From positions 37,766 to 101,765 of the forward strand of contig NZ_KB907875.1 in assembly GCF_000382245.1 (NCBI RefSeq): a stretch of 64,000 nt of DNA, written 5' to 3'. Source of the stretch: Kushneria aurantia DSM 21353. GTDB lineage: Bacteria > Pseudomonadota > Gammaproteobacteria > Pseudomonadales > Halomonadaceae. Under the pieces are notes generated by a model that saw nothing but the letters and a program-made list of their open reading frames with translations, was not told where the DNA came from and ran no database searches. Numbering within the stretch: position 1 is the first letter of the stretch; each line of letters opens with the position of its first letter. Of the stretch, positions 44,991 through 54,521 are shown piece after piece. The position numbers and the translations under genes are program-made.

Positions 44991-45929
44991 ATGACTCGAT
45001 ACTCGCGCATCCGGCAACTACTGAGCGCGCTTGCGCTTTTTTTCGTTGCTATAGCCCCGGCAAAAGCCGATATCGATACCCTGCGTTTCGGGGTATCGCC
45101 CTGGCCGGGGGTCACGGTCAAGACCGAGATCGCCTCTCAACTGCTGCAGGCCCTGGGCTATCGGACACAGAAAAACGAACTGGCAGTCAGCGTGATTATC
45201 AATGCCCTATCCAACGATCAGCTGGATGTCTATCTGGGTAACTGGTATCCGGTTCAGGAAGAGATGACCCGGCCACATCTTGACGAGGGAACACTGGTCC
45301 AGGTGGCCAAAAACATCAGCGATGCCGAATCGGGACTGGTAGTACCGCAGTATGTCCATGAGGCCGGCGTCGACAGTGTCGCCGACCTGAACCGCTATCG
45401 TGACCGCTTCAACGCCGAGATTCAGGGTATCGAAGCCGGCACCGGTATTAACGATGCCATTCTCGCCGCCATCGACAACAACAGGGCGGGGCTGGGCGAC
45501 TGGCAGCTGAACGAAAGCTCTACAGCCGCCATGCTCGCGCTGGCTCAACAGAAAATAAGCAACCGGGAGTGGATCACCTTCGTGGGCTGGGAACCTCACT
45601 GGATGAACGTCAGCTACGATCTCTACTACCTGAAGGACGCCGACGACAGCGGTATTGCCAGCATCACCAGCACCGTCTGGACACTGGCACGCCGTGGTCT
45701 GGAAGCCGAAGCGCCCAACCTCTATCGCTTTCTGTCGCAGTACAGGGTTGCCATCGAGGATCAAAATGACTGGGTCTACGAATACAACTACAGGGAGCGC
45801 CCCGCAGACGAGGTCGCCAGCGAGTGGATTCGCAACCATCCCGACACCGTTGCCCAGTGGCTGGATGGGGTGACAAGCCGCAGCGGCGAAGCCGCGATCG
45901 ATGTCGTCAGAGAAAAGATGATGGACTGA
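44991..45929 (+). CDS. Quaternary-amine substrate-binding protein 2 (OpuAC family)
   Basis: 312 aa. The signal peptide runs to about residue 26 (ALALFFVAIAPAKA). LRFGVSPWPGVTVKTEIASQ matches the first binding protein and the choline/carnitine/betaine-binding group. Other family blocks: VYLGNWYPVQEE, NESSTAAMLAL and FVGWEPHWMNVSYDL. By position next to the cdh operon and sharing its phased operator, it is the best candidate for carnitine capture (CaiX-like). Like protein 1 it has no adjacent permease or ATPase. Confidence 0.85.
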   Translation: MTRYSRIRQLLSALALFFVAIAPAKADIDTLRFGVSPWPGVTVKTEIASQLLQALGYRTQKNELAVSVIINALSNDQLDVYLGNWYPVQEEMTRPHLDEGTLVQVAKNISDAESGLVVPQYVHEAGVDSVADLNRYRDRFNAEIQGIEAGTGINDAILAAIDNNRAGLGDWQLNESSTAAMLALAQQKISNREWITFVGWEPHWMNVSYDLYYLKDADDSGIASITSTVWTLARRGLEAEAPNLYRFLSQYRVAIEDQNDWVYEYNYRERPADEVASEWIRNHPDTVAQWLDGVTSRSGEAAIDVVREKMMD

Positions 45930-45937
45930 CCGCCGCG

Positions 45938-45966
45938 GGCTCCCTGACTTCGCCGGGGAGCCTTTA
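45938..45966 (+). terminator. Terminator after binding protein 2
   Basis: Stem GGCTCCC / GGGAGCC with an 11-base loop followed by TTTAT. It separates convergent transcription units. Confidence 0.7.
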
Positions 45967-45971
45967 TCGAT

Positions 45972-46793
45972 TCATTTATCGCCCAGACGACGGCCAAGGG
46001 AGTGGCAGAAGTCCTGCCAGGCCGCGTTCATTTCCGCCAGTTCAGCGTGGGCATGCAGAGATGAATGCACCATGTTCGGCGCGCAGCGGTAGCCAACGGC
46101 TGCAGAGGCACAACGCCACAGCGCTACCGCACGCTCGATCGAAGGTGTCAGCGGGTCGTGCTCGACGGCCAGCACCTCGATAGCCTCGGCCGGCGGCCGT
46201 TCGGCGGGGAAGGCAGGTACTTCGTCGCACACGGTCTCCCACAGCGTCAGCACCTCGCGGCGCGTCAATAGCGGCGCATCATCTCCCAGTGTCGTGGTTG
46301 AAGGCGTTCCCACCAGCGGATAGACCAGCCCCAGCACGCCCCGCCAGAAGCCGGTACAGGCCACATCGATCGCCAATCGGCCCCCGGCGCTGTCCCCTGC
46401 AATGGCAAGCGGGTCAAGATCGGACACCACACGACGGCAGTCCTGCAGCGCCGTCGCATAGCCCACCTCGGGGAGGCGTCGATAATCGACACTGACCACC
46501 TCCCGATTCAATCGCACGGCCAGATCCAGCGTAATGCCATGGTGACTCTCCACCGAGCCGAGATTCCAGCCGCCGCCGTGCAGATAGACCACACCCCCGG
46601 CCGGGCAACCGACCGGACAAAAGCGGCGCACCGCAACGCCGGCCACCCGGCTATCGACCACCTCAACCGCGGATGGCCCGGACGGACGAAAGCGCCGATG
46701 CAGTTGCTCATAGCGCTCACGACGCAGCGCAAGGGAGTTATCCACCGCATCGGCGGGGTCGCAGAGGTGCTCGATAAAGGTTTCAACGTCCAT
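45972..46793 (-). CDS. Alpha/beta hydrolase (HSL-type esterase) of the carnitine operon
   Basis: 273 aa. The oxyanion-hole motif YLHGGGWNLGS and nucleophile elbow AIAGDSAGGRL (Ser) are present. An acid is expected near LAVEHDPLTP and the His in NMVHSSLHAH. This is the hormone-sensitive-lipase class. ATG 46793 is chosen over a start 36 bp upstream. It follows cdhB on the same strand, and P. aeruginosa also has a lipolytic-type gene beside cdhB (PA5384). A role in hydrolysing acyl-carnitines to free carnitine is plausible but not shown. Confidence 0.75.
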   Translation of the reverse strand: MDVETFIEHLCDPADAVDNSLALRRERYEQLHRRFRPSGPSAVEVVDSRVAGVAVRRFCPVGCPAGGVVYLHGGGWNLGSVESHHGITLDLAVRLNREVVSVDYRRLPEVGYATALQDCRRVVSDLDPLAIAGDSAGGRLAIDVACTGFWRGVLGLVYPLVGTPSTTTLGDDAPLLTRREVLTLWETVCDEVPAFPAERPPAEAIEVLAVEHDPLTPSIERAVALWRCASAAVGYRCAPNMVHSSLHAHAELAEMNAAWQDFCHSLGRRLGDK

Positions 46794-46913
46794 TAAAAAC
46801 GTCCATCCAGGGAGACACCTCGGGTTCACCAGGCGCTATCGCACAGACTGCCGACACGCCAACGCATCGAGAAGCCACTCGGCCCCGGGCGGCGTAGCGG
46901 CTCCTCTACCCCG

Positions 46914-47384
46914 TCAGCGACGTATGCCGATACGTCGCCCGGCCTGCTTCGGCCACTCCTCCACCGCGCAGCGCGGCAGCCGCTCGATGGCCGCGGCCAC
47001 CGCGTCGGGAAAGGGCGCCGGGCGGCCACTGGCGGTATCGATTCCCATCAGCATCTGCTCGCTGGTGGCCAGAACCTCACCCTCGCTATCATGCAGGGTG
47101 AAAAAGGGCTGCAGCCGCCTGGCATCAAGGTCCAGAAGCGTCATCCCGATCGTCACCTGCTGGCCTTCATACGCCTCCTTCAGGTAGCACAGATGGGTCT
47201 CCAGCGTGTAGAGGGTGTAGAGGGTGTAGCCGTGCTGCGCGCGGCCGCTGTCATCGAGGCCAATTTCCGTCATCAGTGCCTCGACGCCATACGAGAACAG
47301 CAGCGCGTAGGCGGCATCGTTCATGTGGCCGTTGTAGTCGACCCAGGCCGGCAGAACCGGCCGGCTCATGAGCGTTATCGCCAT
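46914..47384 (-). CDS. cdhB: Hotdog-fold thioesterase (betainyl-CoA thioesterase candidate)
   Basis: 156 aa. Hotdog-fold acyl-CoA thioesterase features: VLPAWVDYNGHMNDAAYALL with the catalytic-type Asp, and THLCYLKEAYEGQQVTIGMT. In the CdhA/CdhC/CdhB route it hydrolyses betainyl-CoA to glycine betaine. ATG 47384 overlaps the cdhA stop by 1 bp (TGATG). An in-frame 9-bp tandem repeat at 47206-47232 encodes TLYTLYTL, slightly unusual for this region. Order cdhC-cdhA-cdhB differs from Pseudomonas but the set is the same. Confidence 0.82.
   Translation of the reverse strand: MAITLMSRPVLPAWVDYNGHMNDAAYALLFSYGVEALMTEIGLDDSGRAQHGYTLYTLYTLETHLCYLKEAYEGQQVTIGMTLLDLDARRLQPFFTLHDSEGEVLATSEQMLMGIDTASGRPAPFPDAVAAAIERLPRCAVEEWPKQAGRRIGIRR
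47206..47232. repeat. 9-bp tandem repeat inside cdhB
   Basis: GTGTAGAGG repeats about 2.7 times, encoding a Thr-Leu-Tyr tripeptide repeat in frame. Confidence 0.6.
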
Positions 47385-48358
47385 CAGATACGCCCCTCCA
47401 GCCCTTCGGCTTCCGGCCAGTAGCGCTCGACCACCGCCAGCAGCTCGGTGAGAAAGCGGTCGCGACGCGCCTCCAGTTCGGCGACCGGGCGACCTGCGGC
47501 CTGAAACTCGCAGCCCTCGGCGACCCGCTCGATCAGCTCGGGGGTCAGCTCGGGCGCCTGCAGTCGCGTCCAGGGCAGCTGCAGCGCCGGACCGAACTGT
47601 TCGAGCATATGGCGCATGCCCCCCTCGCCGCCGGCCAGGTGAAAGGTCAGAAAGGTGCCCATCAGCGACCAGCGCAACCCGGCACCGTAGACCACGGCGG
47701 CATCGACCTCCTCGGTGGTCGCCACACCGTCGTTGACCAGGTGCAGCGCCTCGCGCCACAGCGCCTCCATCAGGCGGTCGGCGATATGCCCCTCGATCTC
47801 GCGACGCACCCGCAGCGGACGCATACCCAGCTGCCGATAGCAGGTCTCGGCTTTCTGCAGCGCTGCGTCGGCACCCTGCTCACCGCCGACCAGCTCGACC
47901 AGTGGCAGCAGATAGACCGGATTGAAAGGATGCGCCACCAGTACGCGCTGTGGTGCGCGCTGGCATTTCGCACGCAGCTCGCCGGGTTTGATACCCGAAG
48001 TCGAGGAGCCGATCGGCACCGATGTCGGCAGTTCGGCATCAAGGCGCGCCAGCAGCGTCTGCTTGAGTTCGAGACGCTCGGGGGCGTTCTCCTGCACCAG
48101 ATCGGCGCCTTCCAGCGCCTGTTCGAGGTCGGTCGTGAAATGGAGCCGATCGCGGCTGGCGCCTTCGGCCAGTCCGCGCCGCTGGAGCGCCGGCCAGGCG
48201 GTATCGATGGCAGCATACAGCCGCTCACCCGCTGCCGGATCGGGATCCCACGCACGCACATCGAGACCCGCCGCCAGCGCACGCGCCGCCCAGCCGTTAC
48301 CGATCACCCCACAGCCCACCACGGCCAGGGTCTTCAGGGCCTTCTCCTGCCCGCTCAT
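47384..48358 (-). CDS. cdhA: L-carnitine dehydrogenase
   Basis: 324 aa NAD-dependent enzyme of the 3-hydroxyacyl-CoA dehydrogenase family. It oxidises L-carnitine to 3-dehydrocarnitine. Rossmann motif [20 protein letters not shown] (about 12-31), then [23 protein letters not shown] and the conserved [19 protein letters not shown]. Length matches characterised carnitine dehydrogenases. Coupled on both sides: 4-bp overlap with cdhC and 1-bp overlap with cdhB. Confidence 0.92.
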   Translation of the reverse strand: MSGQEKALKTLAVVGCGVIGNGWAARALAAGLDVRAWDPDPAAGERLYAAIDTAWPALQRRGLAEGASRDRLHFTTDLEQALEGADLVQENAPERLELKQTLLARLDAELPTSVPIGSSTSGIKPGELRAKCQRAPQRVLVAHPFNPVYLLPLVELVGGEQGADAALQKAETCYRQLGMRPLRVRREIEGHIADRLMEALWREALHLVNDGVATTEEVDAAVVYGAGLRWSLMGTFLTFHLAGGEGGMRHMLEQFGPALQLPWTRLQAPELTPELIERVAEGCEFQAAGRPVAELEARRDRFLTELLAVVERYWPEAEGLEGRI

Positions 48359-49248
48359 AACTTACCTCCCGGGGTGCGCAGCCCCAGCCGAGCACGGGTT
48401 TCGGCAGGCGTCATGACCCTCGCGCCGAGCGCCTCGACGATACCGGCAGCCTTCTCTACCAGCCCGGCGTTGTCCGCCTTCACTCCCTTCGAGAGATAGA
48501 GATTGTCCTCCAGCCCGACCCGTACATGGCCGCCCAGCAACACCGCCTGGGCCACCATCGGCATCTGCATGCGGCCGATACCGAAGGCCGCCCAGTGGGC
48601 GTTGGCCGGCAGCCGATCGCGCATGGTGAGCATGGTCTGAGTGTCCGCCTCGGCGCCCCAGGGAATACCGAGACAGAGCTGAAACAGCGGCTCGTCGTCG
48701 ATCAGCCCCTCCTCGATCAGCTGACGGGCGAAGCGAACATGGCCGGTATCGAAGCACTCCAGCTCCGGCTTGACGCCGGCATCACGCACCAGCGCCGCCT
48801 GCTCGCGCAGCCAGTCGGCGCTGTTGAGATAGACCATATCGCCGAAGTTGAGACTGCCGCAGTCCAGCGTACAGATCTCCGGCAGCAGCTCGCCCACCGG
48901 CGCATGGCGCTCGGCGGGGGTCTGCAGATCGCTGCCGGGCCCGGCACGCAGCTCACCGCCGGTCAGTTGGGGGAAAAGATCGCCGCCACCGCCGGCGGTC
49001 AGGTTGAGCACGATATCCGTATCGGCGGCGCGCACCCGCTCGACCACCTCGCGAAAATGGGCGCTGTCATGGCTGACGCCGCCGGTATCGGGATCACGCA
49101 CGTGAATATGGGCGATACTGGCGCCCGCCTTTGCCGCCTCGATGGCGCTGCGGGCGATCTGCTCGGGCGTGACGGGCACCGCACTGTTGCGCTGCGGCGT
49201 ATCGCCGGCGCCGGTCACCGCACAGGTGAGAATAACGTTGGGGTTCAA
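48355..49248 (-). CDS. cdhC: Dehydrocarnitine cleavage enzyme (BKACE family)
   Basis: 297 aa beta-keto acid cleavage enzyme. With acetyl-CoA it splits 3-dehydrocarnitine into betainyl-CoA and acetoacetate. Motifs: [20 protein letters not shown] at the N-terminus, zinc His pair in [15 protein letters not shown], and [16 protein letters not shown] chose TTG 49248 because GGAGG lies 6 nt upstream and the family begins there. An ATG 27 bp earlier is less likely. First gene of the carnitine operon, behind the phased array at 49306-49341. Confidence 0.9.
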   Translation of the reverse strand: MNPNVILTCAVTGAGDTPQRNSAVPVTPEQIARSAIEAAKAGASIAHIHVRDPDTGGVSHDSAHFREVVERVRAADTDIVLNLTAGGGGDLFPQLTGGELRAGPGSDLQTPAERHAPVGELLPEICTLDCGSLNFGDMVYLNSADWLREQAALVRDAGVKPELECFDTGHVRFARQLIEEGLIDDEPLFQLCLGIPWGAEADTQTMLTMRDRLPANAHWAAFGIGRMQMPMVAQAVLLGGHVRVGLEDNLYLSKGVKADNAGLVEKAAGIVEALGARVMTPAETRARLGLRTPGGKL

Positions 49249-49305
49249 GGCGCACCTCCGGGCTGTGGTAAACACCCAGTATCGGCGCGCGCCGCCGCCG
49301 CTATT

Positions 49306-49341
49306 TGACGTCAGTCGACGGCTTTTTGACGTGGCACGACA
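49306..49341 (-). promoter_or_regulatory. Phased half-site array upstream of the cdh operon
   Basis: Read on the minus strand: TGTCG (ends 49341), CGTCA (49331), CGTCG (49320), CGTCA (49310), spacing 10-11-10 bp. It has the same order and geometry as the array at 44857-44892, including G at the end of the third half-site. It lies 58-93 bp before the cdhC start. Confidence 0.6.
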
Positions 49342-49349
49342 GACCCACG

Positions 49350-50354
49350 CTACGACTTTTCAGTCGGTGCTGCCTTGCCACGCCGGCTCCTGATCAGGCT
49401 GGCCAGTGTGGTCACCACCAGGATGGCGACGATCACCGACAGCGAGAAGACGATCGACACGTGCGGCACCCACTCCAGCGGCTGACCGCCGTTGATGAAC
49501 GCCAGGTTGTTCTCGACCATAGCGTGCATCACCAGTTTGACGCCGATAAAGCCCAGCACCAGCGACAGCCCGATACCCAGATAGACCAGCCGATCAAGCA
49601 GTCCGCCGAGCAGGAAGTAGAGCTGGAGCAGGCCCAATAGCGCAAAGGCGTTGGCGGTAAAGACGATATAGGGCTCCTGCGTCAGGCCATAGATCGCGGG
49701 GATGGAGTCGAGCGCAAACAGCAGGTCGGTCATCCCCAACGTCAATACCACCAGAAAGAGCGGCGTCACTACCCTCTTGCCGTTCTCGCGGGCGAAAAGC
49801 TTCTGCTCGTGGAACTGCTGGGTTACCGGCAGATGACGCTCGGCGAACTTCACCAGTGCGTTGGGCTCGAACTCATCCTCGTTGGGGCCATGGCCGCGCA
49901 GGCTCTCCACGCCCAGCTTGAAGGCGGTATAGAGCAGAAAGAGGCCAAAGATATAGAATACCCAACTGAACTCATTGATCGCCGCCGCACCCACGGCGAT
50001 GAAGATGCCGCGCATGATCAGCGCCATCACAATGCCGATCAGCAGCGCTTTCTGCTGATAGATACTGGGCACTGAAAACTTCGCCATGATGATGGCGAAA
50101 ACGAAGAGATTATCCACCGACAGGCTCTTCTCGGTGATGAAGCCGGCGAAATACTCCACGCCGTGCTGATGGCCCCAGACGAGCCACAGGCCGCCGCCGA
50201 AAAGAAGCGCCAGGGTGATATAGAACACCGACCACAGCGCCGACTCCTTCATGGAGGGCGCGTGCGGCTTGCGCACATGCGAGAAAAAATCGAAAACGAA
50301 GATGGCGGCGAAGGCCGCGATCGTGACACCCCAGACCCAGAAGGGCACACTCAT
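49350..50354 (-). CDS. TerC/Alx-family membrane protein (candidate Mn2+ exporter)
   Basis: 334 aa with about nine membrane helices. TerC-family blocks are present: the [20 protein letters not shown] signature with the conserved Asp-Asn, [20 protein letters not shown], and [20 protein letters not shown] 50354 is chosen. The open frame runs 58 codons further but that part overlaps a conserved riboswitch. The closest E. coli counterpart in layout is Alx, implicated in manganese export. Monocistronic. Confidence 0.88.
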   Translation of the reverse strand: MSVPFWVWGVTIAAFAAIFVFDFFSHVRKPHAPSMKESALWSVFYITLALLFGGGLWLVWGHQHGVEYFAGFITEKSLSVDNLFVFAIIMAKFSVPSIYQQKALLIGIVMALIMRGIFIAVGAAAINEFSWVFYIFGLFLLYTAFKLGVESLRGHGPNEDEFEPNALVKFAERHLPVTQQFHEQKLFARENGKRVVTPLFLVVLTLGMTDLLFALDSIPAIYGLTQEPYIVFTANAFALLGLLQLYFLLGGLLDRLVYLGIGLSLVLGFIGVKLVMHAMVENNLAFINGGQPLEWVPHVSIVFSLSVIVAILVVTTLASLIRSRRGKAAPTEKS

Positions 50355-50433
50355 GATAAGCGCTCCGGCAAGGGCCAGCAGCGGTCGAGCTGGCTTCACC
50401 GGAGTGAAACTGCCTGCGCTGGCCGTAGATTTA

Positions 50434-50568
50434 CCGGAGGTCTCTTCCGCCCCGGCCTTCGCTGCCGCAGAAAAAAGCGGCAGGGCAAAGGCGAGGCCCG
50501 CGGCACCGGGTGCTGCACGCGCAGACACCGTGATGACGACACCGCTGCGGGGGAATACTCCCCTCCTG
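50434..50568 (-). ncRNA. yybP-ykoY (Mn2+-sensing) riboswitch
   Basis: Minus strand. P1 pairs GGAGG with CCTCC (5' AGGAGGGGAGTA, 3' AGAGACCTCC). Conserved loop elements GGGGAGTA at the 5' side, TCGTCA in the P2 arm (CGCAG..CTGCG) and AGAGACC at the 3' side are all in order. It ends about 80 nt before the TerC-family start, leaving room for an expression platform. Mn2+ is the known ligand of the class. Confidence 0.83.
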
Positions 50569-50733
50569 TTGTCGGCCAGAAGTGTCGTTCACGGGATGTC
50601 GCGGCGCAATTTATTTTTGCCCGGCGCTGGGCAAAACCGATTATTTTACCGCCATGCGTTGCAATTCATTTCGCGCCGCGCTTCGCTTGTGTTATGCCAA
50701 CCGCATCGTGACAACAACAAGCCGGAGCCCGCC

Positions 50734-52488
50734 ATGTCATCGGATCATCACCCCGTCACCGCGCTGACCAGGGAGCAATTTGCCGAACGCGCCGCCAGCG
50801 AGCTCGAGTTCGTCTACGGCGAGCGCAGCCGCGAAATTCTGCGTCGCCTGCAGACGCTGATCGACAACCAGCGCGAGGCGCTTGCGAGCGCCCCGAAACC
50901 GCTATGGAGCGAGCGCACACAGCTGCTGATCACCTACGGCGACAGCGTGGTGCAGGAAGATGGCACCGAACCGCTGGATGCGCTGGACGACTTCATGCGC
51001 ACCCACCTGGGCGACACCTTCAGCGCCATTCATATCCTGCCCTTCTACCCCTGGAGCAGCGACGACGGTTTCGCTGTCATTCACTACCGCGAGGTCAGCC
51101 CGGGGCTGGGCGACTGGCCGCAGATTCGCCACCTCGGCGAGCGCTACAACCTGATGTTTGATCTGGTGATCAACCACGTCTCGCGCGAATCGCTGTGGTT
51201 TACCGACTACCTCGCCGGCAGCCAGCCCGGGCGCGACTACTTCATCGAGATGGACCCCAATACCGATGTCAGCGCGGTTACCCGGCCGCGCAATACGCCG
51301 CTGCTGGTCCCGGTCAACACCCGCCGCGGCCAGCGCCACGTGTGGGCCACCTTCTCCGACGACCAGATCGACCTCAACTACGCCAACCCCGACGTGTTGA
51401 TCGAGATGCTCGGCGTGCTGCTGTTCTACATTCGCCAGGGAGCGCGGCTGATCCGCCTTGATGCCATCGCCTACTTGTGGAAGGAGCTGGGCACCCGCTG
51501 CATTCACCTGCCGCAGACCCATGCCATCGTGCGTCTGATCCGCGCGCTGATCGACCACGTCGCCCCCGGCGCCCTGCTGCTGACCGAAACCAACGTGCCG
51601 CATCACGAAAACCTGAGCTACTTCGGCGACGGCGACGAGGCGCACATGGTGTATCAGTTCACCCTGCCGCCACTGGTGCTGCACACCCTGACCACCGGCA
51701 ACGCCGAGCAGCTCACCGAGTGGGCCGCGACGCTGCCGCCGCTGCCCGACGGCTGCACCTACTTCAACTTCACCGCCAGCCACGACGGCGTTGGCGTGCG
51801 CGCTCTGGAGGGGCTGCTGCCGCAGCACGATGTCGAGGCGCTGCTGGAGCTGATGCAGCGCTTCGGCGGTTTCGTGAGCATGAAAACCGGTGCCGACGGC
51901 AAGGACTCGCCCTACGAGATCAACATCACCTATTACGATGCGCTCAAGGGCACCCGCAAGGGCCCCGACCCCTGGCAGAGCGCCCGCTTCATCTGCTCGC
52001 AGACCATCATGCTGGGGCTTCAGGGTGTACCGGCGGTCTACATCCACAGCCTGCTGGGCACTCTCAACGACCACGAAAACGTCACCCGCACCGGTCATCT
52101 GCGCGCCATCAACCGCAAGCACTGGCAGCGCGAGCCGCTGGAACTGCAGCTTGAGGCCTACAGCACGCCCACCCATATCGTTTTCGAAGCGCTCACCGGT
52201 CGTCTGCGCGTGCGCCGCGAGGAGCCCTGCTTCCACCCCGACACCGCACAGAAAATTCTCCATCTCGGCCCGCAGTTTTTCGCCTTCATGCGCGGGCCGC
52301 TGGCCGATGGCCGCCGCCTGTTGGCGATTCATAACGTCACCGACAAGCCGCAGCGCCTCGAACTGCCGGACGGCTACGCCAGCGAAGAGTGGCGCGACCT
52401 GCTGGGACGCTTCGAACCCTACGGCGAAAATCCGGTGCTCAAACCCTACCGCAGCTGCTGGCTGGTCAACGACGCCCAGCCGCGCTGA
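50734..52488 (+). CDS. GH13_18 sucrose/glucosylglycerate phosphorylase
   Basis: 584 aa. GH13 catalytic residues are visible: nucleophile Asp243 (RLIRLDAIAYLW), acid/base Glu285 (LLLTETNVPH) and the transition-state Asp351 (NFTASHDGVGV). The lack of a signal peptide fits an intracellular phosphorylase. The subfamily contains sucrose phosphorylase and glucosylglycerate phosphorylase. The gpgS-gpgP genes 2 kb away make glucosylglycerate the likelier substrate, yielding glucose 1-phosphate and glycerate when osmotic stress ends. Substrate is inferred from context. Confidence 0.82.
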   Translation: MSSDHHPVTALTREQFAERAASELEFVYGERSREILRRLQTLIDNQREALASAPKPLWSERTQLLITYGDSVVQEDGTEPLDALDDFMRTHLGDTFSAIHILPFYPWSSDDGFAVIHYREVSPGLGDWPQIRHLGERYNLMFDLVINHVSRESLWFTDYLAGSQPGRDYFIEMDPNTDVSAVTRPRNTPLLVPVNTRRGQRHVWATFSDDQIDLNYANPDVLIEMLGVLLFYIRQGARLIRLDAIAYLWKELGTRCIHLPQTHAIVRLIRALIDHVAPGALLLTETNVPHHENLSYFGDGDEAHMVYQFTLPPLVLHTLTTGNAEQLTEWAATLPPLPDGCTYFNFTASHDGVGVRALEGLLPQHDVEALLELMQRFGGFVSMKTGADGKDSPYEINITYYDALKGTRKGPDPWQSARFICSQTIMLGLQGVPAVYIHSLLGTLNDHENVTRTGHLRAINRKHWQREPLELQLEAYSTPTHIVFEALTGRLRVRREEPCFHPDTAQKILHLGPQFFAFMRGPLADGRRLLAIHNVTDKPQRLELPDGYASEEWRDLLGRFEPYGENPVLKPYRSCWLVNDAQPR

Positions 52489-52633
52489 AAGGCGGGGCAA
52501 AACCCGGCTGCTGTGATCGGCGTGTCTCCGCGACTACATTACGCCGGGTTCGATAACCGATGCGGCTCGCAGACTCGAACCGGCGGGCCGCATCAGCTGC
52601 ATGGAAAGTGACAGCAGGACGCAGGGAGCAATT

Positions 52634-54484
52634 ATGGATCTTCCCCCGGTGGCGTTGATCTCCACCCTTCAGGGCAGCGGTATGCAGAGCGCCATGGTCG
52701 GTGAACGGGTCAGCGTCGAGGCGATCGTCACGCTGGACGCGCGCGCCGGCCTCGACGGCTTCTTCCTGCAGGAGGAGGACACCGACAGCGACGGCGACGC
52801 CACCACCTCGGAGGGCCTCTTCGTCTACCTGCCCGATGACACCGACTTCGCCGACGTCACCACGGGCGATCGCGTGCGGCTCTCCGGCAGCGTCGAAGAG
52901 TTCCGCGGCAAGACGCAGCTGGGCGATATCGAGGCACTGGCGGTTACCGGCCGCCGCCAGCCGCTGCCCACCGCTGCCGGGATCAGCCTGCCGATCGACG
53001 ACAAATCACACCTCGCCGCCTTCGAGAGCATGCGCGTGCAGGTGGGTGGTATGGACGGCATGCCCCTGAGCGTTACCGACACCTTCGAGCTGGCACGCTA
53101 CGGCAGCGTCACCCTCTCCACCGGCGGGCGTCTTGCGCCGTTCACCCAGCAGCACGCCCCACACCGGGCGCGCTATCAGCGTTGGCTCGACCGCCTCGCG
53201 AGCCGCTCGATCATCCTCGACGACGCCAGCAGCGCGCGCTACCCGCAACAGATTCAGTACGGCCGCGGCGGCGACGCGCTCGCCGCCGACAATACCCTGC
53301 GCGGCGGCGACACCCTCGAAATCGCCACCGGCGTACTCGACTTCGCCTTTCAGCAGTGGCGCATCCAGAACGACGGCGGGCTCGATTTCCAACCCGCCAA
53401 CCCGCGACCGGCGCAGCCCGACGCCGAGGCGCTGGGCGATGCCGACCTGCGGATCGCCTCCTTCAACCTGCTCAACTACTTCACCACCCTCGACCGCGCC
53501 GGCAACGAGATCACCACCCCGAGCGGCTATCAGCACACGCCGCGCGGCGCCAACAGCGCCCGGGAGCTGGCGCGCCAGCAGCGCAAACTGGTAGCGGCGA
53601 TCAACGCCAGCGGCGCCGATATCGTCGGCCTCAACGAGATCGCCAACGACGGCTACGGTGACAGCAGCGCGATCGCCACCCTGGTGGCAGCGCTCAATGG
53701 CGCCGCCCCTGAAGCCGACTGGCGCTACATCACCCCGCGCGACGCCGAGGGCGCGGTTATCTCCCCCGGCAACGACGCCATCGCCGTCGGACTGATCTAT
53801 CGCGCGGCAAGCGTTACGCCGGTGGGCAGCGCCGCCGTCAACAGCAGCGGCGCCTTCGCCACTGCCAACCGCGCCCCGCTGGTACAGAGCTTTCGTTACA
53901 ACGATCCCACGGGCAGTGGCGAGGTCTTCTCGGTAGCGGTCAATCACTTCAAATCGAAGGGCAGCGTGGTCAACGGCGAGACGGCCATCGGCGACGGCCA
54001 GGGCAACAACAATCCCACCCGGGTCGAGGCCGCGCAGCAGTTGGCCGACTGGCTGGCCAGCGACCCCACCCACAGCGGCGACAGCGACGTCCTGATCATC
54101 GGCGATCTCAACAGCTACGCCATGGAAGATCCCATCACCACCCTGCAGGCCGAGGGCTACACCCTCCTCGATGATGGCTACTCCTGGCGCTATAACGGCC
54201 AGTGGGGCTCACTCGATCATGCGCTGGCCAGCCCCTCGCTGCTCGGGCAGGTGACCGGTGCCACCATCTGGCACATTAATGCCGACGAACCGGTGGCGCT
54301 CGACTACAACACCGAGAACAAAAGCGACCGACAGATCAAGGCGCTCTACGACGACAGCCCCTACCGCGCCTCGGATCACGATCCTGTGGTGGTGGGGCTT
54401 GGGTGGGACGCAAAACCGACGCTCGCGCCCGAAGGCAGCGCCGAGGAGTCAGGAATATCCGGCGCCAAATGTATATTTCCATAA
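52634..54484 (+). CDS. ExeM/NucH-like endonuclease/exonuclease/phosphatase-family protein without signal peptide
   Basis: 616 aa from ATG 52634 (GGGAG ribosome-binding site; an ATG 33 bp earlier is possible). An OB-like DNA-binding region (about 5-250; LDGFFLQEEDTDSDGDATTS) is followed by an EEP nuclease domain: LRIASFNLLNYF, the metal Glu in IVGLNEIANDGYG, LIIGDLNSYAMEDP and YRASDHDPVVVGL. Homologues are secreted nucleases with a signal peptide and often a C-terminal anchor. Both are missing here. The protein may be cytoplasmic, use another route, or be truncated. Confidence 0.8.
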   Translation: MDLPPVALISTLQGSGMQSAMVGERVSVEAIVTLDARAGLDGFFLQEEDTDSDGDATTSEGLFVYLPDDTDFADVTTGDRVRLSGSVEEFRGKTQLGDIEALAVTGRRQPLPTAAGISLPIDDKSHLAAFESMRVQVGGMDGMPLSVTDTFELARYGSVTLSTGGRLAPFTQQHAPHRARYQRWLDRLASRSIILDDASSARYPQQIQYGRGGDALAADNTLRGGDTLEIATGVLDFAFQQWRIQNDGGLDFQPANPRPAQPDAEALGDADLRIASFNLLNYFTTLDRAGNEITTPSGYQHTPRGANSARELARQQRKLVAAINASGADIVGLNEIANDGYGDSSAIATLVAALNGAAPEADWRYITPRDAEGAVISPGNDAIAVGLIYRAASVTPVGSAAVNSSGAFATANRAPLVQSFRYNDPTGSGEVFSVAVNHFKSKGSVVNGETAIGDGQGNNNPTRVEAAQQLADWLASDPTHSGDSDVLIIGDLNSYAMEDPITTLQAEGYTLLDDGYSWRYNGQWGSLDHALASPSLLGQVTGATIWHINADEPVALDYNTENKSDRQIKALYDDSPYRASDHDPVVVGLGWDAKPTLAPEGSAEESGISGAKCIFP

Positions 54485-54521
54485 TATACAACGCACCACG
54501 CATGCTTTCAGCCCTTCCTGT

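Noticed and set aside
50355..50528. N-terminal extension of the TerC-family protein
   Set aside because: It would translate a conserved yybP-ykoY aptamer; the ATG at 50354 starts at a normal first helix.
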